A DNA stretch of 8,284 nucleotides from Verrucomicrobia bacterium UBA4286 (GTDB lineage: Bacteria > Verrucomicrobiota > Kiritimatiellia > RFP12 > UBA1067): positions 1 to 8,284 of the forward strand of contig DGVK01000146.1 in the NCBI GenBank assembly GCA_002395905.1, read 5' to 3'. A model generated the notes under the pieces. That model was given only the letters and a program-made list of their open reading frames with translations, was not told the origin of the DNA and did no database searches. Numbering within the stretch: the stretch's first letter is position 1; each line of letters begins with the position of its first letter. A program made the position numbers and the translations under genes. Positions 1-5,210 of this stretch are shown piece after piece.

Positions 1-39
1 CTCATCAAGCTGATGGAGCAGGAGCTGCGCAAAGATTGA
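1..39 (+). CDS. C-terminal tail of a gene cut by the left window edge (putative)
   Basis: Reading from base 1 gives LIKLMEQELRKD followed by TGA at 37-39. This looks like the amphipathic, charged C-terminal helix of a real protein, and it sits where a gene convergent with the regulator would end. Nothing identifies the product. It overlaps the 3' end of the minus-strand regulator by 35 bases. The alternative is a chance open frame of 12 codons, so the call is tentative. Confidence 0.4.
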   Translation, partial: LIKLMEQELRKD

Positions 40-1177
40 CGCGCCGCCATTCTCGCATAGACATTCCGTAGCGTTTCAGGAAAGCCGTGCGGAGGGCGTT
101 TCCGGTCCTCCACCCGCAGAGGTTGGCTATCGCTCCAAGCTGCTGCGAAGGAGTTCGCAGCAGCAGCTCGGCATGTTCAAAGCGGACGTTGTTCAGTTCG
201 TCCATTATCGTTCTGCCGGTGGCGCGGAGGAAGTCCATCTCCGCAAGCCGGCTGGAACCGGGGATCTGCGAGGCGACATCCTTGGCAGAGATTCCCTCGT
301 TGAAGTGGTTTCTTATGTAGGCGAGCATCTTCGTCACGCGCGGGGGCGTCCCGCTGCCGGCCGGCGTTGAACCGCGCCGAATAAGGCCGAGCGCGCCGTA
401 CGTCTCGCGTACCGGTCCTGATGACGGATCTTCGATGAGGGACGAGAGGATTTCACATGCCCGGTAGCCGGCATGTTCGAAGTCGAGATGGATGCTGGAA
501 AGCGCGGGATGGGTGTTTTCGCACAGCTGCGGGTCGTTGTCGACGCCTATGACCGAGAGCTTGGACGGAACCGGGATGTGAAGCCGCCTCGCGATGTCCA
601 GCACATACACGGCGGCGTAGTCGTTTTCCGCCAGCACGCCGCACGGTTTCGTCAGAGAACTGAGAAATTTCGCACACGCGTCGGTCCTGGCTTTCTCCGT
701 GCGGAAGGTTTCTTTTCTGCCGAACACCTCGCATCTCATGCCGTGAAGCCGCAGGATGCTGCGGAACTCCGCCTCGCGGTCGCGGCTCCAGAAGTGGTTG
801 CCGTCGGTTGCGATGAACGCGAAAGATCTTACGCCGGTCTTGAGCAGTTCCATCGCGGCTTGTTTGCCCGGGCCGTTAGGCGAGGGGTTTATGAAGGACG
901 CCCTGGCTGGAAGCGTTCTTGGATCGCGGCCGAGGAAGACGACCGGCACGTCTGCAAAATCGTCCGGATGAAAATAGTCCGGCCGCGTCCCCGAGCATTC
1001 GGCGATACATCCTTTCGGTTTCCACAGGTCGATGAGCTCCTGAACGTGAGGCTTTGCGCGGGTCGGCTCGACGACCTGGATGCGCCAGCCGCGCGTCCGC
1101 GCGAAGCGGAACGCGCCGTCTTGCTCTTTCAGCCACGCCTGTCGGCGCGACGTGTGGAAAAACAGAATCGTATCCAT
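5..1177 (-). CDS. XylR-like transcriptional regulator (LacI-type ligand domain plus AraC HTH)
   Basis: This 390-residue protein has the length and architecture of the XylR family (E. coli XylR is about 390 residues). Residues 1-270 form a periplasmic-binding-protein-like sugar sensor with no N-terminal LacI helix-turn-helix. Family landmarks are VLAENDYAA (181-189), RRLHIPVPSKLSVIGVDND (197-215) and ALSSI (225-229). Residues 280-380 are the AraC-type double helix-turn-helix, including AYIRNHFNEGISAKDVA (286-302) and the second-helix region IANLCGWRTG (350-359). Such proteins normally bind a monosaccharide in the cytoplasm and activate or repress nearby carbohydrate genes; the ligand cannot be read here. 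The frame is open up to 1354, but the ATG at 1177 is preferred because the ligand domain begins at once and a TATAAT box lies just upstream; longer forms would run through the divergent promoters. No Shine-Dalgarno precedes this ATG. The last ten residues (NLCAAPAPSA) look unconserved and lie in the overlap with the putative gene at 1-39. Confidence 0.92.
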   Translation of the reverse strand: MDTILFFHTSRRQAWLKEQDGAFRFARTRGWRIQVVEPTRAKPHVQELIDLWKPKGCIAECSGTRPDYFHPDDFADVPVVFLGRDPRTLPARASFINPSPNGPGKQAAMELLKTGVRSFAFIATDGNHFWSRDREAEFRSILRLHGMRCEVFGRKETFRTEKARTDACAKFLSSLTKPCGVLAENDYAAVYVLDIARRLHIPVPSKLSVIGVDNDPQLCENTHPALSSIHLDFEHAGYRACEILSSLIEDPSSGPVRETYGALGLIRRGSTPAGSGTPPRVTKMLAYIRNHFNEGISAKDVASQIPGSSRLAEMDFLRATGRTIMDELNNVRFEHAELLLRTPSQQLGAIANLCGWRTGNALRTAFLKRYGMSMREWRRVNLCAAPAPSA

Positions 1178-1180
1178 GTA

Positions 1181-1196
1181 GGTATTATACCATAAC
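1181..1196 (-). promoter_or_regulatory. Extended -10 promoter of the regulator, leaderless geometry
   Basis: On the minus strand the sequence reads TGG-TATAAT (1192 to 1184), a perfect extended -10. Only six bases (1183-1178) separate it from the ATG at 1177, so the expected start point falls on or next to the A of the start codon. No good -35 hexamer lies 16-18 bases upstream, as is usual for extended -10 promoters. The -10 sits in an inverted repeat GGTAT-T-ATACC (1181-1191), which could also be an operator half or simply a symmetric -10. Confidence 0.7.
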
Positions 1197-1205
1197 TTCC
1201 GCCGG

Positions 1206-1235
1206 TTGCACTGCCAAGAAGGATTTCGGTATAAT
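1206..1235 (+). promoter_or_regulatory. Promoter of the acyltransferase gene
   Basis: A perfect TATAAT lies at 1230-1235, followed by AC as in the other two promoters of this window. A poor -35 candidate, TTGCAC at 1206-1211, sits 18 bases upstream. The expected start is near 1242, giving a leader of about 38 bases before the ATG at 1280. The promoter is back-to-back with that of the regulator, with the -10 boxes about 40 bases apart. A protein bound between them could therefore affect both, and self-regulation by the XylR-like protein is possible but unproven. Confidence 0.65.
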
Positions 1236-1243
1236 ACAAGCAA

Positions 1244-1271
1244 CGGCCTTTTGCAGGCCGGGGCAAAAAGG
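1244..1271 (+). promoter_or_regulatory. Leader with two mutually exclusive hairpins, one covering the RBS
   Basis: Hairpin A pairs CGGCCT (1244-1249) with AGGCCG (1255-1260) around a five-base loop. Hairpin B pairs CCTTTTGC (1247-1254) with GCAAAAAGG (1263-1271), with one bulged A and an eight-base loop. Both need bases 1247-1249, so they cannot form together. The Shine-Dalgarno AAGGA (1268-1272, seven bases before the ATG) is free in A and mostly paired in B. Hairpin A is more GC-rich and forms first. Whether the pair acts as a switch is inference. Confidence 0.4.
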
Positions 1272-1279
1272 ACAGTGAA

Positions 1280-2380
1280 ATGAAGGAGAAAAAGAGAATC
1301 GCGTTTCTGGACTATCTGCGCGTCGCGGCCGCATTCATGGTGATGCTCATCCATGCGAGCGAACCATACTATCTCGGCGGCGAGGCGCCAAACATAACGG
1401 CTGTCGCGAGCCGCGGCGACGCGATATGGATCGCGCTCGTCGAGGCCGTCTGCCGAGCGTGCGTGCCGCTTTTCGTGATAACATCAAGCTACCTCCTCTT
1501 CCCTGTCGCGAAACCGACCGGCGAATTCTTCAAGCGCCGCCTCGCACGGATAGCCGTCCCCTTCGCAGTGTGGTGCGCGGCCTACGCCCTGTGGCACGGT
1601 GAAAGCCTCGGCAGAATGCTCTTCAATTTTCCGGACGCCGCAGGCCATCTCTGGTTCGTGCCGATGCTGCTCGGACTCTACATTATCATGCCCCTTCTCT
1701 CTCCGTGGGCCGAGAAGGTGACGAAAGCCGAACTTCGCGGCTGGATCATGCTGTGGCTCTTCACGACCACATTCCCCTATCTGAGGCGGCTGTGGTCGGC
1801 TCTTTACGGCGAACCGTCGTTCGGTGCTGTGCCGTTCCTCTACGGCGAATGCCCGTGGAGCATGTTCGGCGCTTTCCACTATGCAAGCGGATTCATCGGC
1901 TACATGCTTATCGGACTGTGGTTCAGGCGGTTCGCCGCCGACCTCACGTGGCGGCGCACTCTGGCGATCGCGGCGCCGCTCTGGCTTGCCGGCGGGGCGG
2001 TAATCGGCGGAGGATTTTACGCGCGTATTCCGCAGATTCCCCTTTCGGCGCCGTACTCTCTCGCGGTGGACCTAGAGATGAGCTTTGAATACTGCTCGAC
2101 CGGCGTCGTGATGACGGTCGTCGCGGCGTTCATGATCTTCAGGAAAATAACATTCTCGGGCGCGCTCTACTCGCGTGTCGTGCGGCCGCTTGCAGAGGCC
2201 AGCTACGGAACATATCTCATGCACATGTTCTTCCTCACACCTGTATTCGAGGCGCTCCGCCCGCACTGCCCCACGCCTGTCACGATTGTCGCAACGGCAT
2301 CGGTGACGTTCGCCGCCGCCTCGCTGGCAAGCATCTGCGTAGGGAAAATCCCCAGGCTGGGCCGATGGCTCGCGGGTTGA
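1280..2380 (+). CDS. Acyltransferase family 3 (OafA/WecH-like) membrane protein
   Basis: This 366-residue hydrophobic protein matches the acyltransferase-3 family, integral membrane enzymes that move acetyl or other acyl groups onto cell-surface sugars such as O-antigen, exopolysaccharide or peptidoglycan. It opens with the family signature FLDYLRVAAAFMVMLIHAS (9-27), in which His25 is the conserved functional histidine. It continues with basic residues after the second membrane segment (FFKRRLARI, 83-91), GHLWFVPMLLGLYIIMP (122-138) and the late motif ASYGTYLMHMFF (307-318). I estimate about ten membrane segments, with no separate signal peptide and no SGNH domain. The start is well supported by AAGGA (1268-1272) seven bases upstream. 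It is divergent from the regulator and 55 bases upstream of the metalloenzyme gene, which has its own promoter. The acyl donor and acceptor are unknown; no glycosyltransferase or polysaccharide genes are visible nearby. Confidence 0.9.
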   Translation: MKEKKRIAFLDYLRVAAAFMVMLIHASEPYYLGGEAPNITAVASRGDAIWIALVEAVCRACVPLFVITSSYLLFPVAKPTGEFFKRRLARIAVPFAVWCAAYALWHGESLGRMLFNFPDAAGHLWFVPMLLGLYIIMPLLSPWAEKVTKAELRGWIMLWLFTTTFPYLRRLWSALYGEPSFGAVPFLYGECPWSMFGAFHYASGFIGYMLIGLWFRRFAADLTWRRTLAIAAPLWLAGGAVIGGGFYARIPQIPLSAPYSLAVDLEMSFEYCSTGVVMTVVAAFMIFRKITFSGALYSRVVRPLAEASYGTYLMHMFFLTPVFEALRPHCPTPVTIVATASVTFAAASLASICVGKIPRLGRWLAG

Positions 2381-2418
2381 GCCCGCACAAAGCGGGGCGG
2401 CAGGACGCCGGGCTTTTT
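2380..2418 (+). terminator. Probable Rho-independent terminator after the acyltransferase gene
   Basis: AGCCCG (2380-2385) can pair with CGGGCT (2409-2414), which runs straight into five Ts (2414-2418). Inside, GCG (2392-2394) can pair with CGC (2406-2408). The loop is long and the stem imperfect, so strength is uncertain. The stem begins at the last base of the TGA stop. A second, tighter hairpin, GCGGG (2372-2376) with CCCGC (2382-2386), competes with it. The T-tract abuts the next gene's -10 element. Confidence 0.45.
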
Positions 2419-2426
2419 GCTATAAT
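2418..2426 (+). promoter_or_regulatory. Extended -10 promoter of the metalloenzyme gene, near-leaderless
   Basis: TGC-TATAAT (2418-2426) is a perfect extended -10, followed by AC as in the other two promoters here. Only nine bases separate it from the ATG at 2436, so the transcript should begin zero to about three bases before the start codon. There is no room for a Shine-Dalgarno and none is seen. No -35 element is recognisable in the GC-rich sequence upstream. Confidence 0.7.
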
Positions 2427-2435
2427 ACTGAACCA

Positions 2436-3290
2436 ATGAAGGTTGTGTTTCTTTTCATCGACGGCGTAGGAGTGCGCGAACCGTCGGCGGACAACCCGGT
2501 GAACCCGGAGGTCTGCCCGACGCTGTGCCGCCTTATTGCGGAGCACTCCGTCCCCATCGACGCGTGCCTCGGGGTCGAAGGCCTGCCGCAGTCCGCGACA
2601 GGACAGGCGACGATGTTCACGGGGGTGAACTGTCCGAAAGCGATGGGACGCCACTGCGAAGGATTTCCGAGCCCGGCGCTGCGCGAGATAATCGAGGCGA
2701 ACAACCTGTTCCTTCAGCTCAAGAAGCGCGGGCTTGCCGTGCGCTTCGCCGACGCGTATCTGGTCGATTCGCCAGAGGATCTCAAGGCACGCCGGTTCAA
2801 ATCGGTAACGACGGTCATGGCTCTTACCGCGCCAGAGACGATCGCCACAGCCGAGGATCTCCTGCACGACCGCGCCGTGATGCAGGATATAACGCGCGAG
2901 ACGATCCAGGACCGATACCCGGATGTCCCGGTTGTCACGCCGCAGCGAGCGGCGGAGCACCTGTTCGGCATTGCGCGGGAATGCGACTTCACCCTTTTCG
3001 AATTCTTCCAGACGGATGTATCAGGCCACTCGCTCGACTACACGCGCGCGTGCGCCGTCCTTCGCGCGTACGACCAGTTCCTGTCGGCGCTCGTGAGATA
3101 CATCGAAGCCGCAGGGCTTACGCTTGTCATGACATCCGACCACGGCAATGTCGAAGCGATGCTTGAGCGCGGCCACACGCGAAATCCCGTGCCGTTCATC
3201 GCGCTCGGGCCGAAGGCTGCATTCCTGCGCGAAAGGGTGAAGTCGCTCGCCGACGTGACACCGTCACTGCTCGCCGCATACGATATGTAG
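2436..3290 (+). CDS. Alkaline phosphatase superfamily metalloenzyme (iPGM/phosphopentomutase-like), function unassigned
   Basis: The 284-residue protein keeps the metal-site layout of the metalloenzyme branch of the alkaline phosphatase superfamily, best known from cofactor-independent phosphoglycerate mutase. Asp9 lies in VFLFIDGVG. QSATGQ (52-57) matches the position of the iPGM nucleophile motif NSEVGH, making Ser53 the candidate phospho-acceptor. Asp194 and His198 lie in DVSGH, Asp235 and His236 in SDHGN, and His247 in GHTRNPVPF. It is about half the length of iPGM and lacks the large inserted phosphotransferase domain; residues 60-170 are instead a smaller cap of unclear type. It has no signal peptide, so the enzyme is probably cytoplasmic. 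It could be a phosphomutase, phosphatase or phosphodiesterase; I cannot name a substrate. The start is fixed by the promoter just upstream. It converges on ribF with a 27-base gap. Confidence 0.85.
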   Translation: MKVVFLFIDGVGVREPSADNPVNPEVCPTLCRLIAEHSVPIDACLGVEGLPQSATGQATMFTGVNCPKAMGRHCEGFPSPALREIIEANNLFLQLKKRGLAVRFADAYLVDSPEDLKARRFKSVTTVMALTAPETIATAEDLLHDRAVMQDITRETIQDRYPDVPVVTPQRAAEHLFGIARECDFTLFEFFQTDVSGHSLDYTRACAVLRAYDQFLSALVRYIEAAGLTLVMTSDHGNVEAMLERGHTRNPVPFIALGPKAAFLRERVKSLADVTPSLLAAYDM

Positions 3291-3306
3291 CGGCGGCGCG
3301 CCGCCG
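3291..3306. repeat. Perfect 16-bp GC palindrome between convergent genes
   Basis: CGGCGGCGCGCCGCCG is its own reverse complement and starts directly after the TAG of the metalloenzyme gene, eleven bases beyond the end of ribF. As RNA it gives a six-pair stem with a CGCG loop from either strand. No T-run follows on either side, so it is not a classical terminator. It may stabilise or slow both convergent transcripts, or simply be GC-rich spacer. Confidence 0.6.
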
Positions 3307-3317
3307 GGCCGCGCGCG

Positions 3318-4151
3318 TCACCCGCGAACATCGGACTCTATCTGCCGCTTCAATTCTTCCAGCGAAGAGAACCGGCGCTCGGGCCGCACGAACCTGTGAA
3401 ACGCGACTTCCACAGATTCTCCCTCCGCGACGGACGGGACTTCGCCGGTGAAGTGCATTTCAAGGACGGGTCTCTTCCAGGCCATTTCGCCGAAAGTCGG
3501 CGCAACGCCGTAATTCGCAATCGCTCGACAACCCGCCGCGAAGACCTCGTAGACGCCGCGGCGCAGTTCAAGCGACACGCCTTCAAGCAAGACGTTCACA
3601 GTCGGAAAGCCAAGCCCCGCACCGACCCCCTTGCCCTTGAACACTTCGCCGTGCGCCGTCCAGTCACGCCCGAGCATGGCCGAAGCGTCCTCCATCTCGC
3701 CGCATTCCAGCGCGCCCCTTATGCGCGTCGATGATATGCGCCCGCCGTCATGCACCGCATACGGTAAAACCTCCACAGTCAGGCCGAGACTCCTTAGAAG
3801 CGCCGCGTCGCCCTCGCCGCCGCGTCCGAAACGCCAGTTGCCGCCGCACCTCACAACACCGCCCCACGCAGGGTCGGCGAGATGCCGCAAGGCGAACTCA
3901 CGCGCCGGCATCTGCGCAAGCTCTTTAGTGAAATCAAGCACGATCACTTCTCCAACTCCGCAGGCGCGCATCGCCGCGATGCGCTCTTCAGCGGACATCA
4001 CCAGCCGTGGCGCCCTCTCGGGCGCAAGAACCGAAAGCGGGTGGTTGCGGAACGTGAGCGCCGCCGACGCCCCGCGCAGAATCGCCTGATGGCCGAGGTG
4101 GACCCCGTCGAAAAAGCCTACCGCAAGCCCGCGCCGAGAGGCGTTATGCAT
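3318..4151 (-). CDS. ribF: Bifunctional riboflavin kinase / FAD synthetase
   Basis: This cytoplasmic enzyme phosphorylates riboflavin to FMN and adenylylates FMN to FAD. The N-terminal FAD synthetase half shows FDGVHLGHQ (14-22, nucleotide-binding HxGH at 18-21), TFRNHP (33-38), GGNWRFGRGGEGD (103-115) and ISSTRIRGAL (139-148). The C-terminal riboflavin kinase half shows GLGFPTVN (179-186), NYGVAPTF (213-220) and LEMHF (230-234, candidate catalytic Glu231), and ends normally with FSSLEELKRQIESD. At 277 residues it is shorter than the usual 300-315, mostly from a trimmed N terminus: only about ten residues precede the first motif, which reads VGFFDG rather than the common IGNFDG. No later start is possible, so it truly overlaps truB by 34 bases. 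AAGGA at 4161-4165 lies nine bases before the ATG. It is the last gene of the cluster; rpsO and pnp, which often follow, are absent here. Confidence 0.95.
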   Translation of the reverse strand: MHNASRRGLAVGFFDGVHLGHQAILRGASAALTFRNHPLSVLAPERAPRLVMSAEERIAAMRACGVGEVIVLDFTKELAQMPAREFALRHLADPAWGGVVRCGGNWRFGRGGEGDAALLRSLGLTVEVLPYAVHDGGRISSTRIRGALECGEMEDASAMLGRDWTAHGEVFKGKGVGAGLGFPTVNVLLEGVSLELRRGVYEVFAAGCRAIANYGVAPTFGEMAWKRPVLEMHFTGEVPSVAEGESVEVAFHRFVRPERRFSSLEELKRQIESDVRG

Positions 4152-4855
4152 GAGGGGAAATCCTTCATCTCGGTTTGCAGAAGTCTGTCGAACGGAATCG
4201 CGTCTTCGACCTTGAACCTGCCTACGCTGAGTCTGCGAAGGCTCTCAAGCGTCGCGCCGCATCCCAGCGTCGCGCCGAAATCGTTAACGAGAGTGCGGAC
4301 TATAAGGCCCTTTGTGCCGCTTAAAGAAAACGGCATCCTCCCGTCTTCACCAGCCTCGCCGACGTCGAACCGGTACACGTGGGCGAGGAAAGGCTTGTGT
4401 TCGCCTGTATCGGCCACCTCGTATGAAGCAGTCCCTTCGCGTCTCACGCTGCACCAGCGGCTCTCCGTCTGGAATACGTCGCCCTTGAACTCCGGCAGAA
4501 CCGACGCGACGCGCTCGCGGAACGCCACGCCCCGCCAGCCGCATTCGGGCACAGCGCCGCCGACAGCCTCGCCCTGCACATCGTGGGTGTTTGTCGCGAG
4601 CCCGAGGCGCATCACGCCCTCGTACGACCGGTCCGCGCCCATAACATCGCCGACGTACTTGTTGGCGTCGTTGACAAGCAGGACGAGGAGCCCTGTCGCC
4701 GCAGCATCAAGCGAACCTCCGTGACCCACCTTGACGAGATTGAACTTGCGCTTGACCGTCTTCACGACAGACGAAAACGCAATGCCCGCCGGCTTGTCGA
4801 CAAGAAGGAATCCGTCTAGATTCTCAAGAATCCGCAGCTGTGTGAGATTGGCCAT
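4118..4855 (-). CDS. truB: tRNA pseudouridine(55) synthase TruB, divergent
   Basis: TruB converts uridine 55 in the tRNA T-loop to pseudouridine. The 245-residue protein begins with GFLLVDKPAG (15-24) and VGHGGSLDAAATG (43-55), which holds the catalytic Asp50. The lysine of NDANK (Lys66) and the tyrosine of RSYE (Tyr78), matching E. coli Lys64 and Tyr76, are kept, as is Arg187 of the VRTL motif. Several usually strong positions differ: the motif normally GTYIRS/T reads GLIVRT, so the active-site Tyr (E. coli 179) is Ile185; HTG reads HGG; and the QxPPxYSAxK segment reads QTESRWCSVR. It ends at about 245, without a clear extra C-terminal PUA domain (E. coli TruB is 314). The ATG at 4855 is the only usable start before the conserved core, so the gene overlaps rbfA by 32 bases. 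There is no strong Shine-Dalgarno, which suggests coupling to rbfA translation. Confidence 0.92.
   Translation of the reverse strand: MANLTQLRILENLDGFLLVDKPAGIAFSSVVKTVKRKFNLVKVGHGGSLDAAATGLLVLLVNDANKYVGDVMGADRSYEGVMRLGLATNTHDVQGEAVGGAVPECGWRGVAFRERVASVLPEFKGDVFQTESRWCSVRREGTASYEVADTGEHKPFLAHVYRFDVGEAGEDGRMPFSLSGTKGLIVRTLVNDFGATLGCGATLESLRRLSVGRFKVEDAIPFDRLLQTEMKDFPSCITPLGAGLR
4161..4165 (-). promoter_or_regulatory. Ribosome binding site of ribF inside truB
   Basis: The minus strand reads AAGGA nine bases before the ribF ATG (4151-4149). It lies in truB coding sequence and supports the overlapping start. Confidence 0.6.
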
Positions 4856-5198
4856 CTTCTAGCTTCGAAAGTATCGCCAGCACCTCGTCGCCCTTCTCGA
4901 GCGAACGGTCCAGCTGGAACACGAGGCGCGGGGTGAACTTCATGCGCACCTCGCGGTTGATTATCTGCTGAAAGCGCCTCGCGTTGTGCGTGAGGTGCTG
5001 CATCGCGGTCTCCTTGAGCGCGTCATCGCCAAAGACAGAAATCTTCACGGTCGCATCGCGCAGATCCTTGCCGCACTTCACGTCCGTGACGGTTATCAGC
5101 CCGGGCGCGACAGTGTCGCCCTGCATGACCTGGTGCATCGCCTCGGCGATTACGCGCCGCAGCAGACTGTTCACCCTCTCAAGTCTGTCGACTCCCAT
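4824..5198 (-). CDS. rbfA: 30S ribosome-binding factor A
   Basis: RbfA is a small KH-fold protein that binds the immature 30S subunit and helps late 16S rRNA maturation, notably at low temperature. The 124-residue length is typical. Family landmarks are the opening RLERVNSLLRRVIAEAM (5-21), LITVTDVKCGKDLRDATVKI (34-53) and the C-terminal MKFTPRLVFQLDRSLEKGD (86-104). The tail after about residue 112 is short and polar. It lies nine bases downstream of infB, whose TAG stop is part of this gene's ribosome binding site, and overlaps truB. The order infB-rbfA-truB is widely conserved in bacteria. Confidence 0.95.
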   Translation of the reverse strand: MGVDRLERVNSLLRRVIAEAMHQVMQGDTVAPGLITVTDVKCGKDLRDATVKISVFGDDALKETAMQHLTHNARRFQQIINREVRMKFTPRLVFQLDRSLEKGDEVLAILSKLEDGQSHTAADS

Positions 5199-5203
5199 CG
5201 CGG

Positions 5204-5210
5204 TCTCCTA
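5204..5210 (-). promoter_or_regulatory. Ribosome binding site of rbfA overlapping the infB stop codon
   Basis: The minus strand reads TAGGAGA. The first three bases are the infB stop, and AGGAG (5209-5205) is a strong Shine-Dalgarno six bases before the rbfA ATG (5198). Ribosomes finishing infB would sit on the rbfA start, so translation is probably coupled. Confidence 0.8.

Noticed and set aside
473..1195. 240-codon plus-strand open frame antisense to the regulator
   Set aside because: It is a shadow of a well-supported gene; the arginine-rich translation resembles no family.
1178..1354. 59-residue N-terminal extension of the regulator up to 1354
   Set aside because: It runs through the divergent promoters and into the acyltransferase gene, has no family resemblance, and the family's ligand domain starts at the ATG at 1177.
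2525..3166. 213-codon frame inside the metalloenzyme gene
   Set aside because: It is an out-of-frame, Arg/Pro-rich translation with no motif, while the overlapping frame carries all metal-site residues.
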